A stretch of DNA of 64,000 bases from Streptomyces cupreus (GCF_014257025.1 NZ_JACMSF010000029.1:39071-103070); one strand, 5' to 3'; positions 34,926 to 44,287 are shown, counted from the first letter of the stretch. Numbers and translations are program-made. Notes: a model not told the origin generated them from the sequence alone.

Positions 34926-35402
34926 ATGGCGCTCCGGCTCGCACTGGGTGCGATCTACACAGCGATGGGGATCGGTCAGCTCGTCTCCCTGGGCGAGATG
35001 CCGGTCATCCTCGGCGCGTACGGCCTCGTGCACGGCGCCGCCGCGACCGTGCTGAGCGTGTTGCTGATCGTCGGCGAGTCGGTGTGCGGTGCGTGGTTCC
35101 TGGCCCGGCCGAGGTCGACGGCGCTCGCGCCGGTGTGGGTGTACACGGCCGTATCGCTGGTGTGGAGCGGGCTGGCGGTGCAGGCGTACGTGCGCGGGCC
35201 GGCGGTGGACAACTGCGGCTGCTTCGGCGTGTACCTCACCCAGCGGCTCACCTGGTTCGTGCTGGTCCAGGACGCGCTGACCCTGCTGTATGCCGCCGTG
35301 CTGCTGCGTGGCACCCGCCGGTCCGGTACCTGGCCCGCCCAGCGCAAGAGCATCGGTGACCACGCGTACGACCACGGCGAAGCGAAGGCGAGGAGACGAT
35401 GA
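34926..35402 (+). CDS. MauE/DoxX-like membrane protein
   Basis: A 158-aa protein with four membrane segments and the MauE-type cysteine motif DNCGCFGVYL in the periplasmic loop before the last segment. MauE-like proteins are linked to disulfide or redox maturation. Its stop overlaps the radical-SAM start (35399), so it probably serves or anchors that enzyme. Transcription is likely from box B. Confidence 0.78.
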   Translation: MALRLALGAIYTAMGIGQLVSLGEMPVILGAYGLVHGAAATVLSVLLIVGESVCGAWFLARPRSTALAPVWVYTAVSLVWSGLAVQAYVRGPAVDNCGCFGVYLTQRLTWFVLVQDALTLLYAAVLLRGTRRSGTWPAQRKSIGDHAYDHGEAKARRR

Positions 35403-36990
35403 CGGTGAACCATCCGGTGCGACCGGCCCCGTCGGCAGCGGCAGACGGCGCTCCAGCGAAGCAGGACCGGGAGGAGGTGTTCGTGGAGTTCACCAAGTCG
35501 ATCTGCCCGATGTGCAAGACCCCGGTCGATGCGCAAGTCAACATCCGCGAGAACAAGTTCTACCTGCGTAAGCAGTGCCGCGAGCAGGGCGAGTTCGAAG
35601 CCCAGGTCTATGGAGACGCCGAGGAGAACCTGTCCTCCTCACGGTTCAACAAGCCAGGCACCATCCCCCTCACCTTCCAGACCGAGGTGAAGGACGGCTG
35701 CCCGAGCGACTGCGGGCTGTGCCCGGAGCACAAGCAGCACGCCTGTCTGGGCATCATCGAGGTCAACACCGGCTGCAACCTGGACTGCCCGATCTGCTTC
35801 GCCGACTCCGGCCACCAGCCGGACGGCTACGCCATCACCCACGAGCAGTGCGCGACCATGCTCGACACCTTCGTCGCCTCCGAGGGCGAGGCGGAGGTGG
35901 TGATGTTCTCCGGCGGAGAGCCCACCATCCACAAGCACATCCTCGACTTCATCGACCTCGCCCAGGCCCGCCCGATCCAGAACGTCACCCTCAACACCAA
36001 CGGCATCCGCCTGGCCACCGAGCACCGCTTCGTCTCCGAACTCGGCAAGCGCAACCAGACGCCCGGCCGCTCGGTGAACATCTACCTGCAGTTCGACGGC
36101 TTCGAGGAGCGCACCCACCTGGAGATCCGCGGCCGGGACCTGCGGACGATCAAGCAGCGGGCGCTGGACAACTGCGCCGAGGCCGGACTGACCGTGACCC
36201 TGGTCGCCGTTGTCGAACGCGGCCTGAACGAACACGAGTTGGGCGACATCATCGAATACGGCATCGACCACCCGCCGTGCGCTCGGTGGCGTTCCAGCCG
36301 GTCACCCACTCGGGGCGGCACCTGGAGTTCGACCCCCTCCAGCGGCTCACCAACCCCGACGTCATCCGGCTCATCAACGCCCAGCGCCCGCAGTGGTTCG
36401 CCAAGGGCGACTTCTTCCCCGTGCCCTGCTGCTTCCCCACCTGCCGCTCCGTCACCTACCTCCTCGTGGACGGGGAACCCGGCAACCGCACCGTCATCCC
36501 CGTCCCGCGCCTGCTGAACGTGGAGGACTACCTCGATTACGTCTCCAATCGCGTCCTGCCCGACGCCGGCATCCGCGAGGCCCTGGAGAAGCTCTGGTCC
36601 GCCTCCGCGTTCATGGGCACCGCCACGACCGAGGAGAAACTGCGCGCCACGGCGGAGGCCCTCGACTGCGCGGACGCCTGCGGTATCGACCTGCCCGAAG
36701 CGGTGAAGGATCTGAACGACAAGGCGTTCATGATCGTCGTCCAGGACTTCCAGGACCCCTACACCCTCAACGTCAAGCAGCTGATGAAGTGCTGCGTCGA
36801 GGAGATCACCCCGGACGGCCGTCTCATCCCGTTCTGCGCGTACAACTCAGTCGGCTACCGCGAGCAGATCCGGGCGGCGATGTCCGGAGTCCCGGTCGCC
36901 GACGTCGCCCCGAACGCGCTGCCCCTCGCCGACCGCCTGGCCGACACCCCCTATAGCTCCAAGACCATGCGCACCGAAGGGAGTGCATGA
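35399..36990 (+). pseudogene. Multi-cluster radical SAM enzyme (tetraether-synthase/MJ0619-like), frameshifted
   Basis: The first frame (35399 to ~36272) holds CPMCKTPVDAQV, CPSDCGLCPEHKQHACLG, the SAM cluster motif CNLDCPICFADSG (C-x3-C-x2-C), VVMFSGGEPTIHKH and NTNGIRLA. The coding then jumps to the +2 frame at GIDHP/AVRSVAFQPVTHSG, consistent with one missing base near 36272. The second part has FFPVPCCFPTC and LMKCCVEEI with LIPFCAYNSV. The extra cysteine clusters before and after the SAM core recall MJ0619/Tes-type enzymes that act on lipid or pterin C-H bonds. Intact it would be about 530 aa. Confidence 0.78.
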
Positions 36991-37656
36991 TGGCTCGCGA
37001 CGACGACCTCAAGGCGTGCTGCGCGGCGGCGTACTCCTCGGACGTGGTCGCTTTGCTCCTCGGCGACTCCTGCCACCCCGGCGGCACCACCCTCACCCGC
37101 CGCCTCGCCGACGCCCTCGGCCTGGCCGCGAGTGGCCGAGTGCTGGACGTCGCCTCCGGCCGCGGCACCACCGCGCTGCTCCTCGCCGACGCCTACGGCG
37201 TACGGGTGGACGGCGTGGACTACTCCCCGGCCAACACCGCCCTCGCCCAGGGCACCGCCGCGGCCACGGGTCTCACCGAGCAGGTCGCCTTCACCACCGG
37301 GGATTCCGATCAACTGCCCTACCCGGACGGCACGTTCGACGCGGTGGTGTGCGAGTGCGCCCTGTGCACCTTCCCCGACAAGGCCAAGGCCGCCGCCGAG
37401 TTCGCCCGGGTCCTCAAACCCGGCGGCCGACTCGGCATCACCGACGTCACGGCCGCCCCCGACAGGCTGCCACCCAAACTCACCACCCTCGCCCCGCGGA
37501 TCGCCTGCATCGCCGACGCCCGCCCCCTGGCCGAGTACACCGAGATCCTCGGACCTGGACGCGGCCCCGGCCGTCCTGAACGCGGCCCGCACCGCCGTTT
37601 CCGACGGCGCCCTCGGCTACGCCCTTCTCGTCGCGGAGAACTCCCAAGCAGCCTAG
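36987..37656 (+). pseudogene. Class I SAM methyltransferase, internally deleted
   Basis: The ATG at 36987 overlaps the radical-SAM stop. Motif I VLDVASGRGTTALLLA, motif II VDGVDYSPAN and motifs IV-VI (FDAVVCECALCTFPDK, LKPGGRLGITDVT) are intact. After LAEYTEIL (nt ~37550) the sequence jumps to DLDAAPAVLNAARTAVSDG in another frame. Several dozen codons appear to be missing. Cysteines in KACCAAA and CECALC are notable. It was probably a partner of the radical-SAM enzyme and is now likely inactive. Confidence 0.72.
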
Positions 37657-37762
37657 GTGCGGCTCATGACGTTGTGTGTGGAACGTGCCGTCGGGAGAAA
37701 GGATGGGGAGCGACCGAGGCCCTGACTGTGGGGCTGAGGCCGAGGTTCGGTCACGAAATGCT

Positions 37763-38506
37763 TCACAGCGCCCTGGCGTCCGGCTCCCCGGCCGTGAGAA
37801 AACGCTCCTCACGCCGGAGCGGGAACGTCTCCGGGAGCAGCCGGATCGTCTTGATGCGGTCGATCCTGAAGGAGCGGACATCGTCGCGCAGACGGTCCCA
37901 GGCGAGCACGTACCAGACAGGGACGTTGTAGTAGAGGTACTGAAGCTCGATCTCCCGCTCAGTGACCCGGGCATGCTGGTCCTCGTAACTGATGACTGCG
38001 ACCTGCCGGTTGGCGAAGGCATCCAGCAAGGGCTTGGCGACTTCCGCGCTCGGCGAGGTGTAGGAGGAGAGAACGAGGGCTGAGGCGCTCGCGCCCACGA
38101 GGATCCGCTTGCGGATGGCCAGGATCCGCCGGGCCTGTGCCGGGGCGAACGATGCGGCGATCTTGCGGGCGATCGAGCGTACGTCGTCCAGCAGCAGCGG
38201 AGAGCCCACCTTCTCCGCGATCGTCAGGCTCAGCAGCAGCCCGATGGCCTCGGTCTCGCTGAGGTGCACACGGCCGAGCGACCACCCGTGCTCCAGGCGC
38301 AGTCCTCCGCCCCGGCCCCGGTCGCTGTCCACGGGCATGCCGAGATCGCGCAGGAAGGCCAGATCCCGGTGGACCGTCCGCACGCTCACGCCGAGCTCGT
38401 CCGCCAGCTCCGCGGCGGTCGTGTAGTCCCGCTCGGCCAGCAGACCCTTCAGCGCTTCCAGCCGGCCGGCCCGGCTTCGCGAGCCGCCTGAGTCCTCCAC
38501 CGGCAC
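37763..38506 (-). CDS. WYL-domain transcriptional regulator
   Basis: A 247-aa regulator. N-terminal HTH_11 (DYTTAAELADELGVSVRTVHRDLAFL), then a wing (GGGLRLEHGW) and a WYL domain ending YYNVPVWYVLAWDRLRDDVRSFRIDRI. WYL regulators bind nucleotide or DNA ends and often govern stress genes. It diverges from the monooxygenase/AlkC unit. The 65-bp gap has direct repeats of TGTCA (ATGTCAGTGAGTGTCAGG) that could be its operator. Confidence 0.87.
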   Translation of the reverse strand: MPVEDSGGSRSRAGRLEALKGLLAERDYTTAAELADELGVSVRTVHRDLAFLRDLGMPVDSDRGRGGGLRLEHGWSLGRVHLSETEAIGLLLSLTIAEKVGSPLLLDDVRSIARKIAASFAPAQARRILAIRKRILVGASASALVLSSYTSPSAEVAKPLLDAFANRQVAVISYEDQHARVTEREIELQYLYYNVPVWYVLAWDRLRDDVRSFRIDRIKTIRLLPETFPLRREERFLTAGEPDARAL

Positions 38507-38571
38507 AAAATATGTCAGTGAGTGTCAGGTACGCCAGTAGCGTCGATGCTGACGGAAGGGAGAGGCGCATC

Positions 38572-38868
38572 ATGTACATCGCACTGGCGCCGTTCACGCT
38601 CAAGCCCGGCGTGAGCGAGGAAACACTGCTCAAGACTTCAGACGCTTTCGAGGACACGTTCGTGCAGAACCAGGAGGGGATCCACCGGCGGATCCTGGTC
38701 CGCGTCCCGGACGGCGGCTATGCCGACATCGTGTTCTTCTCGGACCATGCGGCGATGGAACGCGTCATGGAGGCCGAGCAGAACAGCGACGATTGCGCGG
38801 CGTTCTTCTCGCTCATGGATGACGTCGGCGCGCCCCGCGTGTTCGAGGTCCTCAAGAGCTACGAGTGA
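38572..38868 (+). CDS. Antibiotic-biosynthesis-monooxygenase-like (dimeric alpha-beta barrel) protein
   Basis: A 98-aa protein; GGAAGGGAGAGG precedes ATG 38572. Ferredoxin-like barrel: FTLKPGVSEETLLKTSDAFE, IHRRILVRVPDGGYADIVFF and MEAEQNSDDCAAFFSLMDD. Family members include cofactor-free oxygenases and heme-binding proteins, but no specific residue fixes a function. The stop overlaps the AlkC start (GTGA), so both are expected under the WYL regulator. Confidence 0.75.
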   Translation: MYIALAPFTLKPGVSEETLLKTSDAFEDTFVQNQEGIHRRILVRVPDGGYADIVFFSDHAAMERVMEAEQNSDDCAAFFSLMDDVGAPRVFEVLKSYE

Positions 38869-40010
38869 TGTACCGTCGGCAATCTCTGCTCAAGGACCAG
38901 CTCTTCAACCGGGACAAGGTCGCCACGATCGCCGCACAACTCGGCTGCGCGCACCGGGCGTTCGACGCCGTCTCGTTCGAGAAGGCGGTGATGTCACGGC
39001 TCCCGGAGCTCGAACTCAAGCAGCGCATCTCGTGGATCACCGACTGCTTGGAGGCCCATCTGCCGGTCGACTACCGGCGGGCGGTGAACGTCATGCTGCG
39101 TTCGCTGCCCGCCCCCTGTGACCCACAGCTGCTCGACGGCGACTTCGGAGACTTCATCTACGCCCCGTACTCCGAGTACGTCGCGCGCCACGGCTGCACG
39201 CGGGAAGACCTCGTGTTCTCCCTCGCCGCACTCCGCGAGCTCACCACCAGATTCTCCGCCGAGTTCGCCGTAAGGTCCTTCATCCACGCCTTCCCGGAAG
39301 AGACCCTGGTGACCCTCACCCGGTGGACGGCCGACGAGCACTACCACGTTCGCCGTCTGTGCAGCGAGGGGACCCGGCCCAGGCTCCCCTGGGCCACCAG
39401 GCTCGGGACTCCGGTGGACTACGCGGTGCCGCTTCTGGACAGCCTGTACGTCGACACCACGCGGTTTGTGACCCGCTCGGTGGCCAACCACGTCAACGAC
39501 ATCTCGAAACTGGACCCTGACCTGGCCGTCGACACGCTCCAGCGGTGGCGAAGGTCCGGCCAACAGGCTGCCAGGGAAATGGATTACGTCGTCCGTCACG
39601 CCACACGATCCCTGATCAAACAGGGCAGCCCTCGTGCACTGGAGCTGCTGGGCGTGCCCGTGGAAGCGTCCGTCACGGTCTCGAAGCTCAGCTTCCCCGA
39701 CCGGGTCGAGCTCGGCTCAGAGCTCGAGTTCTCCTTCACGATCCGCGCCGAGCAGGACACCGAGGTGATCGCCGACTACGTCCTTCACTACCCGGACACC
39801 CAGGGCAGGCTGACCGGCCGCAAGGTCTACAAGCTCAAGCGACTCTCCCTGGCAAGACACGAGCAGGCCACGCTCACGAAGCGGCACCTGCTCCGCCCGC
39901 GGATGACAACGCGCACCATCCGCCCCGGCCGCCATGAGCTGGAGCTCCTGCTCAACGGGCGCACGCACACCAAGCACGCGTTCTGGGTCACCGCTCCGAC
40001 ACCCCACTGA
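38865..40010 (+). CDS. alkC: AlkC-like DNA alkylation repair glycosylase
   Basis: A 381-aa protein (GTG 38865 or ATG 38868). Residues ~1-265 form HEAT-like helical repeats of the AlkC/AlkD superfamily: WTADEHYHVRRLCSEGTRPR, SVANHVNDISKLDPDLAVDT and YVVRHATRSLIKQGSPRALE. Residues ~270-375 are a beta-rich Ig-like domain, as known from AlkC proteins. It excises 3-methyl-adenine-type lesions. Pairing with a WYL regulator fits DNA-damage-responsive control. Confidence 0.85.
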   Translation: MMYRRQSLLKDQLFNRDKVATIAAQLGCAHRAFDAVSFEKAVMSRLPELELKQRISWITDCLEAHLPVDYRRAVNVMLRSLPAPCDPQLLDGDFGDFIYAPYSEYVARHGCTREDLVFSLAALRELTTRFSAEFAVRSFIHAFPEETLVTLTRWTADEHYHVRRLCSEGTRPRLPWATRLGTPVDYAVPLLDSLYVDTTRFVTRSVANHVNDISKLDPDLAVDTLQRWRRSGQQAAREMDYVVRHATRSLIKQGSPRALELLGVPVEASVTVSKLSFPDRVELGSELEFSFTIRAEQDTEVIADYVLHYPDTQGRLTGRKVYKLKRLSLARHEQATLTKRHLLRPRMTTRTIRPGRHELELLLNGRTHTKHAFWVTAPTPH

Positions 40011-40102
40011 CCGGGCGGCAGCCACGCGCACGGCGATCGCTCGGCCGAAGCCAGAACCCCATCGGCGACGCTGACCACAACCGACGGATTGCCGGCCGGT
40101 AC

Positions 40103-40116
40103 GTAAGCGCGCTCAC
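40103..40116 (+). promoter_or_regulatory. CRP/FNR-type palindrome, box C
   Basis: GTAAGCGCGCTCAC is the reverse complement of boxes A and B. It lies exactly 37 bp before TAGCGTCG (40140), the same spacing as box B. It would drive the membrane-protein/CRP unit starting at 40193. Confidence 0.65.
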
Positions 40117-40192
40117 ATACCTGCCATGTACACCCCTCCTAGCGTCGGAATCGAAAGGAAGCAGGACACTCAGAGCAGGAGAGGACCTCACG

Positions 40193-40678
40193 ATGACAAC
40201 CACCTTGCGGGTATCTCCCACCACGGCAGTCATCCCGGTCCATGCGGTGTGGGGCGCGGCGGCCGGACTGGTCGGCGGCATCGGCTTCGGCATCTGGATG
40301 TCGGTGTCCCGGCCGATGGCGGACACCGCCATGATCACCATGGTGGCCGGGCTGCTCGGCTCCACCAACGCCTTCGTCGGCTGGCTGATCCACCTGGCCA
40401 TCGCGCTCTTCGCGGGCGTCGGCTTCGGCATCCTGCTGGGCCAGTACGCCCAGAAGCTCGCCCCCGCCGTCGTGCTCGGACTGGCCTACGGCGCGGTGTG
40501 GTGGACCGTCGGCGCTCTGTGGATCATGCCCGCCAACATGGGCATGCCGGTCTTCGAGTGGAATGACGTCACCAGCTCCAGCCTCGGCGGCCACCTGCTC
40601 TTCGGGCTGCTGGCCGGGCTGACCTACTCCGGCATCGCCCAGGCGATGGGCAAGCAGACCGGTTCTCCCGGGCGATGA
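40193..40678 (+). CDS. Four-segment membrane protein upstream of the CRP gene
   Basis: A 161-aa protein with four to five hydrophobic segments (AVWGAAAGLVGGIGFGIWM; AFVGWLIHLAIALFAGVGFG; VVLGLAYGAVWWTVGALW; GHLLFGLLAGLTYSGIA). Methionines and His lie at segment ends (MPANMGMPVF). It resembles YagU/DUF1440-like proteins; no function is assignable. Its stop overlaps the CRP start (ATGA), and box C precedes it. Confidence 0.7.
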   Translation: MTTTLRVSPTTAVIPVHAVWGAAAGLVGGIGFGIWMSVSRPMADTAMITMVAGLLGSTNAFVGWLIHLAIALFAGVGFGILLGQYAQKLAPAVVLGLAYGAVWWTVGALWIMPANMGMPVFEWNDVTSSSLGGHLLFGLLAGLTYSGIAQAMGKQTGSPGR

Positions 40679-41600
40679 CGCCGATACCGCCCGCGTCACC
40701 CGACGGACCGGTCGGCCTGCCACGGGGTGCTGCACAGCGCGGCGGCACCCCGGCGGACGCAGTCCTGCCCTACTGTCTGGCTGACGGTACCCAGAGACTG
40801 GCCAGCCCGCCCTGGGGTGCAGCACCCCCGCCCTGGGCACCGGGGCGACGCGAGGAGACGCACCGCACGATCGAGCGCGACGACGACCTGGACCGCACCT
40901 GGTGCATGTCCGAGGTCGACATCTTCCGCGACCTGTCCGAGCAGGAGATGGAGGCCATCGCCGCCGCGGCACCGATGAAGACCTACGCGGCCGGGGAACT
41001 GCTCTACTCGCCCACCCAGCCCTGCGAAGTGCTCTTCATCCTCAAGCGCGGCCGGGTCCGCATCTTCCGCGTCTCCGCCGACGGCCGCGCCCTGACCACC
41101 GCGATCATCACGCCGGGCACCATCTTCGGCGAGATGGTGCTTCTCGGGCAGCGCATGTACGACAGCTACGCCGAAGCCCTCGACGACGCGGTCGTGTGCG
41201 TCATGAGTCGTGTCGACGTGAACACGTTCCTGCTGTCCGACGCCCGGATTTCCGCCCGGATCACCGAGATCCTCGGCCACCGCCTGGCGGACCTCGAACA
41301 GCGCCTGTCCGACAGCGTCTTCAAGTCCGTCGCCCTGGGGGTACCTCCCGCTTGCGGGGGAGCATCGCCACCAAGCTGATCACCCTCACCACGGCCCAGC
41401 CCCCCGCCGGTCCGCTGCGGCCCGGCGCACGCCACCCACCGATCGCCCTCACCCACGAACAGCTCGCCGCCCTCGCGGGCACCTCACGCGAGACCTGCAC
41501 CAGGGTGCTGCGCGACTTCGCCGACCGCCACCTGATCCGCCTCGCCCGAGGCCGCGTCACTGTCCTGGACCCGGCCAGGCTCAGGGATGAAGCCGGATAA
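40675..41600 (+). pseudogene. CRP/FNR-family regulator split by a palindromic insertion
   Basis: The effector part (from about 40906, MSEVDIFRDLSEQEM) is a full cyclic-nucleotide-binding-type barrel (KTYAAGELLYSPTQPCEVLF; PGTIFGEMVLLGQ) plus the dimer helix (HRLADLEQRLSDSVFKSVA). The winged helix (HEQLAALAGTSRETCTRVLRD) follows in another frame ending at 41600. The break coincides with a 28-bp repeat (41335-41362). The frame as read stops at 41379 without DNA-binding domain. The 77 residues before 40906 are low-complexity and may not be translated. It is the obvious candidate regulator for boxes A-C. Confidence 0.8.
41335..41362. repeat. Short palindromic repeat inserted in the CRP gene
   Basis: CTGGGGGTACCTCCC followed by GCTTGCGGGGGAG; the second part folds as CTCCCGC/GCGGGGGAG. 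Sequences of this GGGGGTACCTCCC...GGGGGAG type recur between genes in Streptomyces genomes as far as I recall. Here it interrupts a reading frame. Confidence 0.6.
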
Positions 41601-41929
41601 CCTCAGCGCCTGGAGGAAGCACCAGGTCCCGCGGCCCGCCGCGTACAACCGCGCCCCGGTGGTACGGGGGAATCCACCGGGGCGGGCTGGCTGTCATCGT
41701 AGAGGCGCACTGCCTGCCGGATACCTACACGGCCTTCTTGACCAAGGTCTTTGCTGCACAGCGCCTCGGACTCCGGTGACCCGCAGGTCGGCCAAGCGCC
41801 ATCGTCACGGTCTGCTCGAATCCACAGGCCCCGCATTGGGGCGACGGACTACCGAAGATGACACCGGGCGGAGGTCGCACGGTGGGTGGAGGCATGGTCT
41901 CCTGAGAGTATCCGCAGGAGGACACGCCG
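41601..41929. other. Non-coding or decayed stretch
   Basis: No gene with convincing coding character. A short frame around 41703-41780 (EAHCLPDTYTAFLTKVFAAQ) could be a remnant of a lost gene. A ribosome-binding-like GCAGGAGGA precedes the ATG at 41930. Confidence 0.4.
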
Positions 41930-42456
41930 ATGCACACCACCCGGCCCCGCGTCTTCGCACCCAGTCGGTCGCCCGCGCCGACGGGAGCCGGCAGTGGACT
42001 GCTGCCGAAGCGCGATCTCTCGACCGCCTGGCTCCTCGTCGTCCTGATCGCGGCACCCGCGTGGGCGCTCACCATCGGCCAGGCGCGGGACATGGGCGTC
42101 GAGCCCGGCACCATGAGGATGGCTCTGCCCCTGTTCCTCCTGCTCTGGGTGACAATGATGGCGGCCATGATGTTGCCGTCCATGGCACCGGTGGCCATCA
42201 CCTGGGTGCGAGGGATCGGCCGGCAGTCCTCCGGCTGGACCCGGGCGGTGCGCACCGTCGAGTTCGTCGGCGGGTACCTGGCGGCCAGGTCACCGACCCT
42301 GTGGTCGACGCCGGGGGCACGGTCCAGCGGTGGACCGCCGAATCACTGGACCGCATCGGCGTGCCGGCACTGGCGGTGATCTTCGGACTGCTCCTCCTGG
42401 TGGCTCTGGCCCTCCGCCGCTACCGCGGACGCCCGGACTCCGGTCCCCCCGAATAG
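41930..42456 (+). pseudogene. Chimeric remnant: DUF2182 N-terminus joined to another membrane protein's C-terminus
   Basis: From ATG 41930 the frame encodes a DUF2182-type start: a membrane segment WLLVVLIAAPAWALTI, then VTMMAAMMLPSMAPVAITWVRGIG and FVGGYLAA. Near 42285 the coding continues in a different frame as VTDPVVDAGGTVQRWTAESL and a final membrane segment (VPALAVIFGLLLLVALAL) with a basic tail, ending at 42456. The two parts probably belong to different genes joined by a deletion. DUF2182 proteins are putative metal-related membrane proteins. Confidence 0.6.
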
Positions 42457-42550
42457 CCGACGTCCACCCGAGCGCCGACCCAAGACTCCCGGCCAGGCAG
42501 TCCCAGGTTACGCGGCATCACGCACCCTCCGGGCCCCTCAAAATGAGGTT

Positions 42551-43336
42551 GTGCAGACCTTCGACGCCGGCGCGGCTGCCGAAGCGCGTGTCGCCCGTTA
42601 CCTGAACGAACGGGGCTACACCTTCGCGGTCGAGCCCGATCTCGGTATCGACAAGCGTCCCGACTTCCTGGTCACGGCCGCGGGGCACACCGTGGTGGCC
42701 GAGGTGAAGGCGTTCGAGACTTACGGCATGTTCACCGATGCGGTGCCGAATCAACTGATGGCTCGGTCCCTGAAGGAGGCGCTCCGGCCGATCCGGCGAC
42801 AGATCGCCAATGCGGCCGGGCAACTTCGTGGGCTGCAGGACCGCGGCTGGCCCCTGGTGGTCGTCCTGGACAACCCCGCCGGGCGGCCCATCCCGATCGA
42901 CTCGCCGCACATGGTCATCTCAGCGATGTACGGAGACTTCCGGATGGAAGCACCTGTACTCGCAGACGGCTCGCTCAGCGACTTCCAGGCGGTCGCCGGC
43001 CGCAACGGCAAACTCACCAACGATCACCCGTACATCAGTGCGGTCGCCGTCGTACGACGCGAAGACCACGCCGCCGCCTGGGCGGCCCAGTGGTTCGATA
43101 CCCACCAGGCCGACTTCGGCGACGACGTCACGGCACTGTCGGCCTCGTTCGCCGAGGCCAGCGCCACGGACGCCCCCTTGGGGGACGAGGTGTTCCTTGA
43201 GATCTTCGAGACCATCAGCCCCACCGCTGTCCCTCTCCCTCGCGACATCTTCAACGGTCCTCGTGACCTGCGGTGGGTGCCCAACGCAGAGCGCACTGGC
43301 CTCGTCCCTCTCAACCAGGGCGGCGGTGAGGACTGA
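42551..43336 (+). CDS. PD-(D/E)XK nuclease-fold-like hypothetical protein
   Basis: A 261-aa soluble protein from GTG 42551. The N-terminal region has the pattern RPDFLVTAAGHTVVAEVKAF (D, then E-x-K after a strand), typical of restriction-endonuclease-like folds, with a preceding helix AAEARVARYLNERGYTF. The C-terminal half (residues ~150-260) is unrecognised. It could be a nuclease or an inactive fold member. Upstream is decayed DNA and downstream a convergent VOC gene, so it seems a single-gene unit. Confidence 0.6.
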   Translation: MQTFDAGAAAEARVARYLNERGYTFAVEPDLGIDKRPDFLVTAAGHTVVAEVKAFETYGMFTDAVPNQLMARSLKEALRPIRRQIANAAGQLRGLQDRGWPLVVVLDNPAGRPIPIDSPHMVISAMYGDFRMEAPVLADGSLSDFQAVAGRNGKLTNDHPYISAVAVVRREDHAAAWAAQWFDTHQADFGDDVTALSASFAEASATDAPLGDEVFLEIFETISPTAVPLPRDIFNGPRDLRWVPNAERTGLVPLNQGGGED

Positions 43337-43373
43337 GCGGAGCAGGGTGCGCTGAATCCCCTGCGGATTCGGG

Positions 43374-43811
43374 TCAGTGCCGTTCCGGATCGAACTCCAG
43401 CACCTGCGTGAGCCGGACGTTGTTGCCCGACGGGTCCCGGAACGACGTGTCGATACCGTACGGCTGCGCGGTCGGCGGGTCGTTGAACTCGACGCCACGG
43501 GCGGACAGCTCGTCATACGCGGCCTTGCAGTCGTCGGTCTCCAGGAACAGCGTGCCGCCCGCACCCTTGGCCACCAGATCAGACAGCTGGGCACTGCTCG
43601 CCTCGTCCAGCATCGGCGGTCCCGGTACCGGCATCAGCACCAGGGCCGGACCGTTCCCGCCGGGCGGGCCGACGCACAGCCACCGGAAGCTCCATGCCTC
43701 CATCGTCACATCCGCCCGGACCTCCCACCCAAGCTTCTTGGTGTAGAAGTCGAGCGCCGCATCCTGGTCGTGCACCCAGAACTGCGCATTGGCGATGTCG
43801 ATCGTCGTCAT
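43374..43811 (-). CDS. Glyoxalase/VOC-superfamily protein
   Basis: A 145-aa VOC protein with ATG 43811 behind GGAGGGG. Pattern: ANAQFWVHDQDAALDFYTKKLGW ... LVLMPVPGPP ... GGTLFLETDDCKAAYDELSARGVEF ... DTSFRDPSGNNVRLTQ. Two beta-alpha-beta-beta-beta units are visible. It is possibly a dioxygenase, isomerase or resistance protein; metal ligands are incomplete. It lies 30 bp downstream of the AraC-type regulator on the same strand, so it is the likely target or partner. Confidence 0.82.
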   Translation of the reverse strand: MTTIDIANAQFWVHDQDAALDFYTKKLGWEVRADVTMEAWSFRWLCVGPPGGNGPALVLMPVPGPPMLDEASSAQLSDLVAKGAGGTLFLETDDCKAAYDELSARGVEFNDPPTAQPYGIDTSFRDPSGNNVRLTQVLEFDPERH

Positions 43812-43843
43812 GGCCCCTCCTCGGTCGGTTGCCGGCATCGACG

Positions 43844-44287
43844 CTAAGCAGCCGGCCACGCCGTGTCTTCTCGAAACGTGCGGTTCCGTGGCCGTCCGTA
43901 GGTCATCGCCACACAGCGGGGGATGCGCGCATGCCGTGCGGCGGGCGGGTGCGCCGCCCGGTACGCCTGCGGGGTCATCCCGTACATCCTCCGGAAACTC
44001 GTCGTGAACGAACCGATGCTGCGCACACCGACGGCGACGCCGACTGCGGCCACCGTCCAGTCGGTCGCGAGCAGCAGGGCGGCGGCCCGCTCCAGGCGAC
44101 GGGTCAGCAGGTACTGGTGCGGCGATTCGCCGAACACGGCCTTGAAGCTGCGGCTGAAGTGGGCAGGGGACAGCGCGGCGGCCGCAGCCATGTCGGCCAC
44201 GGTGAGTGCCTCGGCGTAGCGGGCGTCCGCGAGATCCCTGGCGCGCAGCAGATGACGAGCGATCGGAACATGGGCCACGGGACCCAT
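43844..44287 (-). CDS. AraC-family regulator
   Basis: A 147-aa protein counted from ATG 44287 (MGPVAHVPIARHLLRARDL). A longer frame to 44389 exists but would overlap the divergent DUF899 start. Two HTH motifs: LTVADMAAAAALSPAHFSRSFKAVFGESP and TVAAVGVAVGVRSIGSFTTSFRRMYGMTP. It is essentially only a DNA-binding domain, without effector domain. It probably controls the VOC gene downstream and perhaps the DUF899 gene 90 bp upstream on the other strand. Confidence 0.82.
   Translation of the reverse strand: MGPVAHVPIARHLLRARDLADARYAEALTVADMAAAAALSPAHFSRSFKAVFGESPHQYLLTRRLERAAALLLATDWTVAAVGVAVGVRSIGSFTTSFRRMYGMTPQAYRAAHPPAARHARIPRCVAMTYGRPRNRTFREDTAWPAA

Noticed and set aside
35399..36990. Programmed frameshift in the radical SAM gene
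   Set aside because: No slippery heptamer or following stem is apparent at 36272, so a missing base is the simpler reading.
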